A DNA stretch of 64,000 nt from Paludibacteraceae bacterium (GTDB lineage: Bacteria; Bacteroidota; Bacteroidia; Bacteroidales; Paludibacteraceae): positions 1 to 64,000 of the forward strand of contig JAGBRL010000043.1 in the NCBI GenBank assembly GCA_017632345.1. Reading direction: 5' to 3'. The position numbers and the translations under genes were made by a program. Shown here in pieces: positions 53,956 to 63,369 of the stretch. The stretch's first letter is position 1. Each line of letters opens with the position of its first letter. Below the pieces are notes generated by a model. The model made no database searches. It saw nothing but the letters and a program-made list of their open reading frames with translations, and was not told the origin of the DNA.

Positions 53956-53972
53956 CAGAAAAGCTAAAAAGT

Positions 53973-55355
53973 ATGGATCATAGCACGATTGATTTAGGAA
54001 AGGGGAATGTTCCGGCGCTTTTCGCTAAAATATTTGTCCCGACGCTTGTAGGGATGATTTTTGGGGTGCTTCTGAGCATTGCGGACGGAATTTTCGTGGG
54101 ACATGGATGCGGCAGCGATGCCTTGGCGGCTGTCAACATTGTGTCTCCGCTCTTTAATGTGAGTTCCGGGATAGGTTTTATGTTCGGTTCTGGTGCTTCG
54201 GTTGTGATAGCCATACAGCTGTCCAAAGAAAATATCAAGGCGGCAAGGATAAACGCCACTCAAGCGTTGGCAGGCTCTTTATTTATCATGCTGATAATTC
54301 TGCTGTTGTGTTGCATTTTCCCTATTGATATTCTGAGGCTTTTAGGTTGCACGGAGAGACTTATGCCTTTAGCCCTTGATTACTTTTACTTTACCATGTT
54401 CTCTTGCGTTATATATATGTTTGAGGCGGTGGGCATGTACCTGATACGGTTGGACGGCTCTCCAAATTATGCGTCATTTTGCACTATTTTACCATCTGTT
54501 CTGAACATAGTGCTGGACTATGTGTTCATATTTCCTTTGGATATGGGGCTTAAGGGAGCGGCTCTCGCTACGTTTTTGAGTTGTTGCGCCAGCGCCGTGG
54601 CTGTACTTGTTTATATGAAACGGTCTGTAAAGACGTTGAAGCTGTATCCGCTGAAGTTAAATAAGAAAATATCGAAGATGAGCAGCCGTAATCTATGGAG
54701 CATGCTCAGGCTTGGCTTCCCTGTGATGCTTGGCGAGTTTTCCATGTCTGTGATGATGCTTGTGGGCAACCGTATTTTCGTCAGAATGCTTCACGAAGAC
54801 GGTGTGGCGGCGTTTAGTGTTGTTTGTTATCTTATTCCTATATTTTTTATGATAAGCAGCGCTATAACACAATCAGCACAGCCTATAGTAAGTTACAACT
54901 ATGGGGCAGGCAACAAAAGCAGGGTGGTGTCAGCTTTTCGTATTACATTGTTCATGGCGGTGCTTTGTGGCGCGTTGGTGACATTGTTGTTTGTTTATTT
55001 GCCAGAACCGCTCACTTTGATGTTTTTGAAAGAGGATGCGCAAGCGTACCCAATCGCTATCAACGGGCTTAAAGTTTTTGCGGCTGGGTTTGTAACTTTT
55101 GCGTTGAATATTGTTTTTGTAGGATTTTACCAAAGTATAGAGCTTGCTCGGAGGGCAACATGGTTCACGCTTTTGAGAGGTTTTATACTAATGATACCAG
55201 CGTTTATAATCTTGCCGAAACTTATAGGTGTAGATGGTTTGTGGCTTGCGGTGCCGTGTGCTGAGGTTCTTACATTTATTGTGATATTGGCAGATTTTGT
55301 CTTCTTAAGAAGATGTAAAAAAGGAGAGGTGAATGACAATGTGTTGCGAGAATGA
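53973..55355 (+). CDS. MATE-family efflux transporter
   Basis: 460 residues with 12 membrane segments in two bundles of six. It exports drugs or metabolites in exchange for H+ or Na+. MATE features are the N-terminal LFAKIFVPTLVGMIFGVLLSIADGIFVGHGCGSDALAAVNIVSPLF and the repeat-half equivalent LGFPVMLGEFSMSVMMLVGN near residue 247. ATG 53973 is chosen because the promoter box overlaps the upstream GTG. The C-terminus is charged. A second, different MATE gene follows after about 100 bases. Confidence 0.9.
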   Translation: MDHSTIDLGKGNVPALFAKIFVPTLVGMIFGVLLSIADGIFVGHGCGSDALAAVNIVSPLFNVSSGIGFMFGSGASVVIAIQLSKENIKAARINATQALAGSLFIMLIILLLCCIFPIDILRLLGCTERLMPLALDYFYFTMFSCVIYMFEAVGMYLIRLDGSPNYASFCTILPSVLNIVLDYVFIFPLDMGLKGAALATFLSCCASAVAVLVYMKRSVKTLKLYPLKLNKKISKMSSRNLWSMLRLGFPVMLGEFSMSVMMLVGNRIFVRMLHEDGVAAFSVVCYLIPIFFMISSAITQSAQPIVSYNYGAGNKSRVVSAFRITLFMAVLCGALVTLLFVYLPEPLTLMFLKEDAQAYPIAINGLKVFAAGFVTFALNIVFVGFYQSIELARRATWFTLLRGFILMIPAFIILPKLIGVDGLWLAVPCAEVLTFIVILADFVFLRRCKKGEVNDNVLRE

Positions 55356-55451
55356 TATTTGCGTAAAGTGCTAACAATAGTATTCGCAAGAGTTTTCAGT
55401 TGACTTTGCGCTGTTTTTTCTTTCAAAATGTAAAATAATAAAAAATTCGAG

Positions 55452-56780
55452 ATGAAGCCGTTGAACGGTAAAAAAACAGATTTAATGAATGTGAAAGTGC
55501 TTAGATTGGCACTGCCCTCAATAATTTCAAACATAACCGTGCCGCTGCTTGGGTTGGTAGATATGATGATAGTGGGACATCTGGGTTCGGCTATCTATAT
55601 AGGGGCTGTTGCAGTGGGTGGTCTGTTGTTCAATATCCTGTACTGGAATTTCGGATTTCTGCGGATGGGGACAAGCGGACTTGCGTCTCAGGCATACGGA
55701 AGAAAAGATTTCAGAGAGATGGCCTCTGTGCTTGTAAGGGCGTTGGAGGTGGCTTTGGGCTTGGCTCTTTTATTTATAATTTTTAGGCATTTCATAGCCG
55801 ATGTTGCTTTTGACTTTATAGACACGAATCCAGAGGTCAGATTTTGGGCAGAAAAATATTTCCATATAAATATTTGGGCGGCTCCTGCAGTGCTGGGTCT
55901 GTACGCCTTCAAAGGGTGGTTCATAGGAATGCAAAATTCTAAGATTCCGATGTTCATAGCTATCTCTATCAATGTGGTGAACATTGTCCTGAGCCTATTT
56001 TTTGTCTATGTTTTGGACATGAGTATCGAAGGTGTTGCGTTGGGCTCTGCTTTAGCGCAAATATCTGGACTTTTGCTTGCGGTTGTTTTGTGGGCGAAGT
56101 TTTACGCCAGGCATTTCCTGAGGTTTGTAGATAGGAGGTTGTTGCTGAATACAGTTGGGCTTGGAGGCTTTTTCAAGCTGAATTTTGGCATAGTCGTAAG
56201 AACGATGTGCCTTGTCTTGGTAACGTCATTTTTTACTGTTGCAGGAACAAAACAAGGTGTTGTGGTGCTGGCTGTCAATACATTGATGATGCAACTCTTT
56301 ACGCTTTTCTCCTATTTTATGGACGGTTTCGCTTACGCCGGAGAGGCTCTTGTGGGAAAGTATATAGGAGCAAATGACAAATTCAATCTGAAAGAGGTTA
56401 TAAAGTCCATATTTAAGTGGGGCGGCTCTTTGTCGTTGATTTTCACTGTTTTGTATGGATTATTTGCTTCTGAATTTATATCGTTTCTGACTGATGAGCC
56501 AGACGTGGTGACCGAGTCTGCCAAATATTATTTTTGGGTGCTGGCCATTCCTTTTGCAGGATTTTCGGCATTCTTGTGGGACGGTGTATGTGTAGGCGCC
56601 ACGGCAGTCAGGACAATGGCGTGGACTATGATTATTGCAACAGTTACATTTTTTAGTCTATATTATTCGTTGATAGAAATGTATGAAAATCATGCTATAT
56701 GGTTTTCGTTTGTATGTTATTTGTCAATGAGAAGCATAGTTCAAACCATTTGGGCTAAGTGCAATTTGCTGCGAATGTGA
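55452..56780 (+). CDS. MATE-family efflux transporter (DinF-like)
   Basis: 442 residues with 12 membrane segments. The N-terminus (VLRLALPSIISNITVPLLGLVDMMIVGHLGSAIYIGAVAVGG) and the FGFLRMGTSGLASQAYG motif near residue 73 are typical of the DinF subgroup, unlike the preceding gene. The two MATE genes are therefore paralogs of different subgroups rather than a recent duplication. It starts at ATG 55452 after an AT-rich gap. Confidence 0.9.
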   Translation: MKPLNGKKTDLMNVKVLRLALPSIISNITVPLLGLVDMMIVGHLGSAIYIGAVAVGGLLFNILYWNFGFLRMGTSGLASQAYGRKDFREMASVLVRALEVALGLALLFIIFRHFIADVAFDFIDTNPEVRFWAEKYFHINIWAAPAVLGLYAFKGWFIGMQNSKIPMFIAISINVVNIVLSLFFVYVLDMSIEGVALGSALAQISGLLLAVVLWAKFYARHFLRFVDRRLLLNTVGLGGFFKLNFGIVVRTMCLVLVTSFFTVAGTKQGVVVLAVNTLMMQLFTLFSYFMDGFAYAGEALVGKYIGANDKFNLKEVIKSIFKWGGSLSLIFTVLYGLFASEFISFLTDEPDVVTESAKYYFWVLAIPFAGFSAFLWDGVCVGATAVRTMAWTMIIATVTFFSLYYSLIEMYENHAIWFSFVCYLSMRSIVQTIWAKCNLLRM

Positions 56781-56821
56781 TGCGGAGTTTTGAATATATT
56801 TTGTATTTTATTGTTGAACGT

Positions 56822-56853
56822 TTTGCAATATCACTTTTTTTTCATTAACTTTG
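56822..56853 (+). promoter_or_regulatory. Promoter of the beta-barrel/radical SAM pair
   Basis: TTTG (56822-56825), 20 bases, then TAACTTTG (56846-56853): a full consensus match, 62 bases before the ATG. Confidence 0.8.
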
Positions 56854-56915
56854 TTCCGTTTAGGGTTAAAAAGTCCTAAAAAGTTGGTTTTGAGTATTTA
56901 ACTTAATAGATATAG

Positions 56916-57593
56916 ATGAAAAAGGCGTTTTTTATAATCTCTTTGCTATTAACTTGCCTTGGTGCAAGCGCGCAAGAGGATGTTAAAGTGAGATTCGGAG
57001 TTTCTGCCGGCTTCAATATGACAAAGTGGGGCGGTGATTTTGACTCAAAGTTTGGCACAGGCTTTAAACCTGGTTTTCATGCAGGAGGACTGGCTGAGTT
57101 GCAAATTGGGGACTATTGGTCTGTTCAGCCGGAATTGCAGATTGCTGCGGAAGGTACAAATACGGATCTTATAGACAAAGTAGGTGCCGTTTACATAAAA
57201 GTGCCGGTAACTGTTTTTTATAGCATAAGAAATGTAGGTCCGGGTCGTCTTTCTCCAGGACTTGGCATATATGTGTCTGGTGGTGTGGGTGGTAAGACTC
57301 AGGATGTAGGGACGTTTGCGGATGACTCTTATTTCCGTGCAATGAACGCGCTTGCTCCTGAAGAGTTTTCTGAAGATTTGATTCCTGACCAGTTCGACTA
57401 CGGTGTAGCTTTTAAAATCTCTTATGAAGTGCAGCATGAAAAGGTTAGCGGACTTTGCGGTACTCTTGGTGTGTCTTATGGCCTGACAGAGTGCAAGTCG
57501 TTGGGACTTTTGTTCTCGGTAGGGTATAAGTTTCCTTACAGCAAATGGTTGCGTTCTACTTATAACACAGGAATCTTCGAGTATAATCCTTGA
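56916..57593 (+). CDS. Small outer-membrane beta-barrel protein (PorT-like)
   Basis: 225 residues with a signal peptide (cleavage after LGASAQ, residue 20). The mature protein is a probable 8-strand barrel (FGVSAGFNMTKWGG, YWSVQPELQIAAEG, YIKVPVTVFYSI, LSPGLGIYVSGGVGGK, SLGLLFSVGYKF), as in PorT/OMP_b-brl_2 proteins. Its stop overlaps the radical SAM start, so the two are translationally coupled. The role is unknown. Confidence 0.75.
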   Translation: MKKAFFIISLLLTCLGASAQEDVKVRFGVSAGFNMTKWGGDFDSKFGTGFKPGFHAGGLAELQIGDYWSVQPELQIAAEGTNTDLIDKVGAVYIKVPVTVFYSIRNVGPGRLSPGLGIYVSGGVGGKTQDVGTFADDSYFRAMNALAPEEFSEDLIPDQFDYGVAFKISYEVQHEKVSGLCGTLGVSYGLTECKSLGLLFSVGYKFPYSKWLRSTYNTGIFEYNP

Positions 57594-58429
57594 TGAGATT
57601 CAAGAAAATATATGTGGAAGTCACGAACGTATGTAATTTCTCTTGCAGTTTCTGTTTCAAGTCGTTTCGTGACAAAAGGTTTGTGTCGCCGGAGGATTTT
57701 TCGGCGACACTTGTTCGTATAAAGCCTTATACTGATTATATTTATTTGCATGTGCTTGGAGAGCCTTTGCTGCATCCTCAAATAGAATTGTTGCTGGAAA
57801 TTGCTCATAAACAAGGTTTTAAAGTTAACTTGACAACAAACGGATCTTTGTTGCGAAGCAAGAGGAAAATTTTAGAGCTTGGTTATATTCGCCAGTATAA
57901 TGTTTCGCTGCATGATGCGGCAGAAAATGTCAAAAAGGAAAATCTGGACTCTTATATTGACGAAGTGCTGGATTTTGCAAGCCAAGAGGCTGAAAGAAGT
58001 TATTTTTCTCTTCGATTGTGGAATAAAGGTGCTGAAGATGTAGCTATGTTCAACAGGTTTTGCCTTAATAAGATAAATGACTTTTTCTGTCTAGATATCA
58101 CAGAAAAAGATCTTTTAGAAACTCGCAATATAAAATTAGCGCCGCATATATTCCTTCAAAATGCAGCCCGTTTTTCATGGCCGGGAGAAAAAGAGTTAAA
58201 TATTACAAACAGAGGGTGTTATGCTTTGAAAGATCATATTGCGATACTTTCTGACGGAACGGTTGTGCCTTGTTGCCTTGATGCAGATGCAAGTATTCCG
58301 CTTGGCAATATATTAACAGAAAATTTAGAGGACATACTTAAAAAAGAACGGGTGGAAAATATGCTGAACGGCTTCAGAAACAAAGTCGTGACGGAAGATA
58401 TTTGCAGGAATTGCGGATTTGTGGTTTAG
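57593..58429 (+). CDS. Radical SAM/SPASM-domain protein
   Basis: 278 residues. The radical SAM cluster motif CNFSCSFC lies near residue 14, followed by the GEP motif (HVLGEPLLHP) and a TTNGSLL segment. The C-terminal SPASM-like region has cysteines in GCYALKDH, VPCCLDAD and CRNCGF, so one extra Fe-S cluster is likely. Such proteins modify peptides or proteins or act in cofactor synthesis; no substrate peptide gene is visible nearby. ATG 57593 overlaps the barrel gene stop (TGATG). Confidence 0.85.
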   Translation: MRFKKIYVEVTNVCNFSCSFCFKSFRDKRFVSPEDFSATLVRIKPYTDYIYLHVLGEPLLHPQIELLLEIAHKQGFKVNLTTNGSLLRSKRKILELGYIRQYNVSLHDAAENVKKENLDSYIDEVLDFASQEAERSYFSLRLWNKGAEDVAMFNRFCLNKINDFFCLDITEKDLLETRNIKLAPHIFLQNAARFSWPGEKELNITNRGCYALKDHIAILSDGTVVPCCLDADASIPLGNILTENLEDILKKERVENMLNGFRNKVVTEDICRNCGFVV

Positions 58430-58449
58430 CGCGCAAGCATTGCGGCTTG

Positions 58450-59844
58450 TCATTTTTTTATCTTCAGTTTGTATTCTTGGTAACGAATCAAAATTTCCTT
58501 GACGTAGTTGTACGTTTCATGACCGCGAAGGTAGCCATGCTTAACGACAGGGTCGTCGAAATAGTCAGGATTGCTTTTTCGCAAAATAAATTTGTCAACG
58601 TTGTCGTCCCATTTGTATGGGTCCTTCCCAAATTTTTCAGCCAAGGCCATAGCGTCCTGAATATGTCCAGCACCTGCATTATAACTTGCCAGCAAAAACT
58701 TAATACGTTCTGCAGGGTCTTCGATTTTGGTGAAATACTTTTCAGATTTTTGCAAGTAAACTACCGCAAGTTCAATATTTGTCTCGGCGTTTTTTATAGC
58801 CAAACTGTCAGCTCCAAGATTTTTTGCGGTAGCAGGCATTATTTGCATAAGTCCCATAGCTCCAGCCCAAGAGACCGCATCCGGATTAAAACGTGACTCC
58901 TGGTAGGCCATAGACGCCAGCAATCTCCAGTCCCAGCCTATTGTTTTCGCATTTTTTTTGAAAAAATGGTCGTATTCCGAAATTTTGTATTTGTTCAAAT
59001 AGAGCGGAACTTCGTTAGAATTAGCACGTTTCTTTTCAAAGTATTTGTTATATAAATAGTGGTATATGTAGTTGTTCTTAGACTCGCCGAACCATTTGTT
59101 TACCGCGTTGTGCAGCTCGTCGTTAGCGAGAGCAACAGCCCAAGCAGAGCGTTGTTCGAAACTTATTGGTACGGAGATGTTTATGTTGTTATAATAAGTC
59201 TTGTTGATTTTTGCAATATTATCGTCAGCTATTGTATATTCAATTTCGCCCTTAGAAACTTTTTCTATCAGCTTTTCTTCGTCTTCCTCATTGTCAACGA
59301 CTGTTATCTTTATTCCTCCGCCAATTTCGTCGTTCAGATTTTTCAATCTTTCATGATATTTTGAATTTTCGACCACAACAATCTCTTTGCCAATGAGTTC
59401 TGTAACATCTTTGACCGGAGTATTTTTTTTGCTGTTTTTTTGCACAAGCACCTGTTTAGTTATATATTCGTGTTCTGTGAACTTTACGCGTCCTTTGAAC
59501 TCATTAGTTATAGACAAAGGATATGCAATAAGGTCAACTTCTTTGTCTTCAAGCATTTGCACGAGATTGTTCATGTCTTTTGCGGTGACAACATAAAGTT
59601 TTCTGTTTAATGATTTTGCAAAACGCTCGGCCAATTCATATTCATACCCCATATTTTCACCTCTTATACTAAAGAAAGATGTGGAGCGAGATAATGTTGC
59701 TACAATAAGCGAACTGTCGTTAATAAACAGACTTGCAGAATCCTCCTGCGGAAGAGATTCAACTTCCGCTTTATGGTTCGAGCCTGAATTGCAGGCAGAG
59801 AAGAGAAGAACCATTAGAGATAATATGAGCCACCTTTTCTGCAT
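58450..59844 (-). CDS. mltF: Membrane-bound lytic transglycosylase F-like lipoprotein
   Basis: 464 residues. A lipoprotein signal (lipobox LLFSACNSG, Cys18) is followed by a periplasmic solute-binding-like domain (about 40-270; LIVATLSRSTSFFSIRGENMGYEYELAERFAKSL). The C-terminal SLT domain has the catalytic Glu in ASMAYQESRFNPDAVSWAGAMGLMQIMPATA near residue 312. It cleaves peptidoglycan with formation of anhydro ends, anchored to the membrane. The domain order is that of MltF. Single gene on the minus strand. Confidence 0.9.
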   Translation of the reverse strand: MQKRWLILSLMVLLFSACNSGSNHKAEVESLPQEDSASLFINDSSLIVATLSRSTSFFSIRGENMGYEYELAERFAKSLNRKLYVVTAKDMNNLVQMLEDKEVDLIAYPLSITNEFKGRVKFTEHEYITKQVLVQKNSKKNTPVKDVTELIGKEIVVVENSKYHERLKNLNDEIGGGIKITVVDNEEDEEKLIEKVSKGEIEYTIADDNIAKINKTYYNNINISVPISFEQRSAWAVALANDELHNAVNKWFGESKNNYIYHYLYNKYFEKKRANSNEVPLYLNKYKISEYDHFFKKNAKTIGWDWRLLASMAYQESRFNPDAVSWAGAMGLMQIMPATAKNLGADSLAIKNAETNIELAVVYLQKSEKYFTKIEDPAERIKFLLASYNAGAGHIQDAMALAEKFGKDPYKWDDNVDKFILRKSNPDYFDDPVVKHGYLRGHETYNYVKEILIRYQEYKLKIKK

Positions 59845-60046
59845 AAGTCTAAATTTTTAAAATTCAAGATAAGTCAAAAAAATGACAATGGCAAATTTTA
59901 AGGCCGAAAAATTGTAAATCGTTACATAAAAGGTAGGTGATGAGGTATGAGACGATGTCAAAATTCCCAAAATTGAGCGTTTTTTTATTTTTCTAGAATG
60001 AAATATGGTTTGTGTGAAAATTTTTTCCGAATATTGTAATGGATTT

Positions 60047-61774
60047 ATGAACAGGGTAGTTTACATATTATTAGTTTTGAGCTTCGCGTTGAGTGCGTGC
60101 GACGATTATTTTTCAGCTGAGTCAGACTCCACTTATACAGAAAAACTTGTATTTTCTAACGTGGATCTGGCGGAACAGGCTGTTGTTGGCATTTACTCGG
60201 CTATGTGCGATGATAACCTTTATAGCAAAAAGTTGTCGATGTATTTCTCTATGAATACAGATGTGGAATATATATCCGGAGACACTGACAATGGTAGGAG
60301 AGGGGTGGCAAGGTATGTTGCAACGTCAAGTAACACAGAACTTTATGCAACATGGACAAGCCTTTATCAGGCTATAGAGAGGGCAAATCTTTGCGTTAGC
60401 GGAATACGTTCCAGCAATGTTTTAACTGACGGTGGAGGTATGCAAAGTGAGAAAATGCGCAGACTGCTCGGCGAGGCATTGACGCTGAGAGCCATTCTTT
60501 ATTTTGACTTGGTTAAGAACTTTGGCGATGTGCCGCTGAAACGTGAACCGTCAGAGTTCTCTCAGTCTTTAATATTGCCCAAGACGAGCAGAACCGAAAT
60601 TTTGGATGGCCTGATAGAAGACCTTGCGGAGGCTAAAGAGCTGATGCCTTGGTTTTCTGAATTGGGCACTTCTGAACGTGTGCACAAAGGGTTTGTGAAA
60701 GGGTTGTTGGCTAGAGTCGCTTTGTTTAGAGCAGGATGCGGAATGACTGAGAATAACGAGAAACCGCACGACAGAATTTATTATTATGAAATTGCAAACA
60801 GAGAGTGCAAGGAGGTTGTTGAATCGTATCAGCATGCTTTGAATCCGTCTTTTGAGTCAATCTTCAGGTCTCAATGTCAGTATGAAAAGGATTTGACTTA
60901 TGGAGAAAATATGTTTGAATTGGCTTTTGGAAAATTGAATAGAGGAGAGCTTGGGTATTACATAGGTGTTAAGCATGAAGAGAATGTAAAATACGGAAAG
61001 TCGGAAGCCGGAATGTATGCGCCACCTTCATTTTTTTACTCTTATGATACGGCTGATTGCCGTAGAAACGTAACATGCGCAGTTTATAAATATACGTCAG
61101 ACGGGATTCAGAGTCTGACTAACATAACAGCTGTGACACTTGCCAAATGGAGAAAGGAGTGGATAAAGCCGGCGGTGACAGGCTCGGCTAAGTACACTGG
61201 GGTAAATTATACTTTTATGCGTTTTGCGGATGTACTTTTGATGCTAGCTGAAACGGAGAATGAATTGAATGATGGGCCAACTGATATTGCAAAAAATGCA
61301 TTGAAGGAGGTTCGTAAAAGAGCGTTTAACGAGTCTTCGCAGAAAGAGAAAGTACATGATTATGTGGATTCGTTGAATGGTAAGGATTTGTTTTTTAATG
61401 CGTTGGTTGATGAGCGTGCGTGGGAGTTTGCTGGAGAAGGTATAAGGAAATATGATCTGATTCGTTGGGGACTGCTTGCGGATAAGATTGAAAAGTGCAA
61501 AACTGATTTGGTTAAAATTCAGACGGAAGAACCTCCTTTTGAAAATGTGCCTCAAAAAGTTTATTGGAAATTGTCTGACGACGGAGAAACCATAGAAATT
61601 GCTAATATAGACAAATTGTATGTCAGTGATGATTTTGATGTGAAAGCGGCGTCAAACTCAAAATGGAAGAGCAAATTGTCAACTTCTTACATCGACAGAG
61701 TAGCTGAGGCAAACCCTGATCAAAACCGTTTTTTACCGATACCTCAAAAAGCACAGGAATTAATTAAAAATTGA
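60047..61774 (+). CDS. SusD/RagB-family nutrient-binding lipoprotein (no SusC partner)
   Basis: 575 residues with a lipoprotein signal (lipobox ALSACDDYF, Cys18). The SusD fold shows VDLAEQAVVGIYSAM near residue 38, GEALTLRAILYFDLVKNFGDVPL near 145 and the C-terminal RAWEFAGEGIRKYDLIRWG near 465. SusD binds glycans and caps a TonB-dependent SusC transporter, but no susC adjoins this gene; the gene upstream is mltF on the other strand. ATG 60047 is chosen, because the upstream GTG/ATG codons would precede the signal peptide. The next gene starts 5 bases downstream. Confidence 0.88.
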   Translation: MNRVVYILLVLSFALSACDDYFSAESDSTYTEKLVFSNVDLAEQAVVGIYSAMCDDNLYSKKLSMYFSMNTDVEYISGDTDNGRRGVARYVATSSNTELYATWTSLYQAIERANLCVSGIRSSNVLTDGGGMQSEKMRRLLGEALTLRAILYFDLVKNFGDVPLKREPSEFSQSLILPKTSRTEILDGLIEDLAEAKELMPWFSELGTSERVHKGFVKGLLARVALFRAGCGMTENNEKPHDRIYYYEIANRECKEVVESYQHALNPSFESIFRSQCQYEKDLTYGENMFELAFGKLNRGELGYYIGVKHEENVKYGKSEAGMYAPPSFFYSYDTADCRRNVTCAVYKYTSDGIQSLTNITAVTLAKWRKEWIKPAVTGSAKYTGVNYTFMRFADVLLMLAETENELNDGPTDIAKNALKEVRKRAFNESSQKEKVHDYVDSLNGKDLFFNALVDERAWEFAGEGIRKYDLIRWGLLADKIEKCKTDLVKIQTEEPPFENVPQKVYWKLSDDGETIEIANIDKLYVSDDFDVKAASNSKWKSKLSTSYIDRVAEANPDQNRFLPIPQKAQELIKN

Positions 61775-61779
61775 GATTT

Positions 61780-63369
61780 ATGAAAAAAACAGCATGCATA
61801 TTAATGACTTTAATAATGTTTTTTTTCGCGTGTTCGGAAGAAGATAAGGAGACAAGCGTGAGAAATTTCAGGCCTTTGAATCTTTCGGTGCAGGTGAAAG
61901 ATGGCTTTAAAGTGGCTGTTTTTTGGGAAGAGGTCAGCAATTCTGTTTCATATACGCTTCAAATCTCTGATGTCGCAGATTTCAGCCATGTAATAAAAGA
62001 TACGATTGTGGCAGCTTCAGGATGTGAAATAGAGGCTTTTCCTGGGTATTTTTATTTGCGCGTGAGGTCTAACAATATTAACGAAGAGTTCTCTTCTCGA
62101 TGGCAAATCTCTGAATTTGAAGTGGTTATGGAGAATGCTATAACGGATTTGGTAGCAGGTTCTGATTCTGTGTGCATTTTATGGAACTGTAATTTAGACT
62201 TAGGTAGTGTTGTTTTATCCTCAGAAAAGGGCGATGTTAAGGTTAAGGAACTTTCTGCAGAAAATTTGGAAAAGAAATACGTAGTAGTAAATGATTTGCA
62301 GCCTTCTACATCTTATGCAGTATCCCTTTTTGCCGGGAATGTTTGCGTTGGTACAGGTAACTTTAAAACTAAAGCAAAACAATCAGAGAATCAAATAGTT
62401 ATAGACCCGTCATTGGATATAGACAGTTTGTTGTCTAATTTAGAAGATGGCTCTGTCATTATTTTTGAGCCAGGAACTTATCCCATTGGAGGTAAAAACA
62501 TAGAAATAGATGGCAAGTCTGTCACTCTGCAGTCGTCATCAAATTCGGAAGATGCGGTTGAGATTTACCCTAAGTCTGTATCGTTAAAGGGAAAAATAGG
62601 AAGTGTTATATTCAGAAATCTCACGCTTTCAGGCTTTGCGTTTGGGGGCAATAGTTATGATGAACTTAATAGTTATTTTATCGATTTTACAACAGATTTT
62701 GAGAGTTTAGATACTTTGATAGTGGAGGGGTGCACAATTCATCATTTGAAAAATTGCATAATACGAGGCAATCGTGGTGCAAAAGGCGAGCAAACAGTCA
62801 AGTATATTGCTTTCAGGAACTGCATCGTGTATAATGTGAACAGAGAAGGTGAAAATTCTTACGAAAACTTTAAATTAGACAGAATGGAGATAGAGGAGTT
62901 TGTCCTTGAAAATTGCACATTTTATGATATGGGACATGGCTTTTTCAGTAATAGAGACGCTTCTTCTTTAAAGAATTTTGTGATAAGAAACTGCACATTT
63001 GATAATTTCGGCAGCACAGACGCAATAGATAGCAAATATTTGATAAATGTCCCTGAAAGTGACGGACTCTTTACGATAGAAAACACAATATTCTCAAATA
63101 CAAAGTGTTACGATTCTGAATCAGGCAAGCACTCGAAAGGTTTTATTTTGGGCGGCAAAGGCAATTCGTATTGCTATAACAATGTGTTTTACAGATTCCC
63201 TATCACTCCTTCAGAGGTGGCGGAATGGGGCAAAATCGAGTCTGTTTTTGACAATTATGACCCCAAATATGCAGACCGCGCGATAGGCGATTTCACAATA
63301 GGTTGTGAGACTCTCAAGAATGGCGGACGCGGAGGCAAGGGCATTGGTGATCTGAGGTGGATCAAGTAA
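61780..63369 (+). CDS. Lipoprotein with FnIII-like and beta-helix domains (DUF4957/DUF5123-like)
   Basis: 529 residues with a lipobox signal (FFFACSEED, Cys17). Two FnIII-like segments (about 30-115 and 118-200) are followed by a right-handed beta-helix from about 205 (GSVIIFEPGTYPIGGKNIEIDG; EEFVLENCTFYDMGHGFFSNRD; NFVIRNCTFDNFG). This matches the DUF4957/DUF5123 lipoproteins found next to SusCD in loci for pectin- or alginate-like glycans. It is probably a surface glycan-binding protein, possibly a lyase-like one. It follows susD after 5 bases and ends before the convergent mscS. Confidence 0.75.
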   Translation: MKKTACILMTLIMFFFACSEEDKETSVRNFRPLNLSVQVKDGFKVAVFWEEVSNSVSYTLQISDVADFSHVIKDTIVAASGCEIEAFPGYFYLRVRSNNINEEFSSRWQISEFEVVMENAITDLVAGSDSVCILWNCNLDLGSVVLSSEKGDVKVKELSAENLEKKYVVVNDLQPSTSYAVSLFAGNVCVGTGNFKTKAKQSENQIVIDPSLDIDSLLSNLEDGSVIIFEPGTYPIGGKNIEIDGKSVTLQSSSNSEDAVEIYPKSVSLKGKIGSVIFRNLTLSGFAFGGNSYDELNSYFIDFTTDFESLDTLIVEGCTIHHLKNCIIRGNRGAKGEQTVKYIAFRNCIVYNVNREGENSYENFKLDRMEIEEFVLENCTFYDMGHGFFSNRDASSLKNFVIRNCTFDNFGSTDAIDSKYLINVPESDGLFTIENTIFSNTKCYDSESGKHSKGFILGGKGNSYCYNNVFYRFPITPSEVAEWGKIESVFDNYDPKYADRAIGDFTIGCETLKNGGRGGKGIGDLRWIK

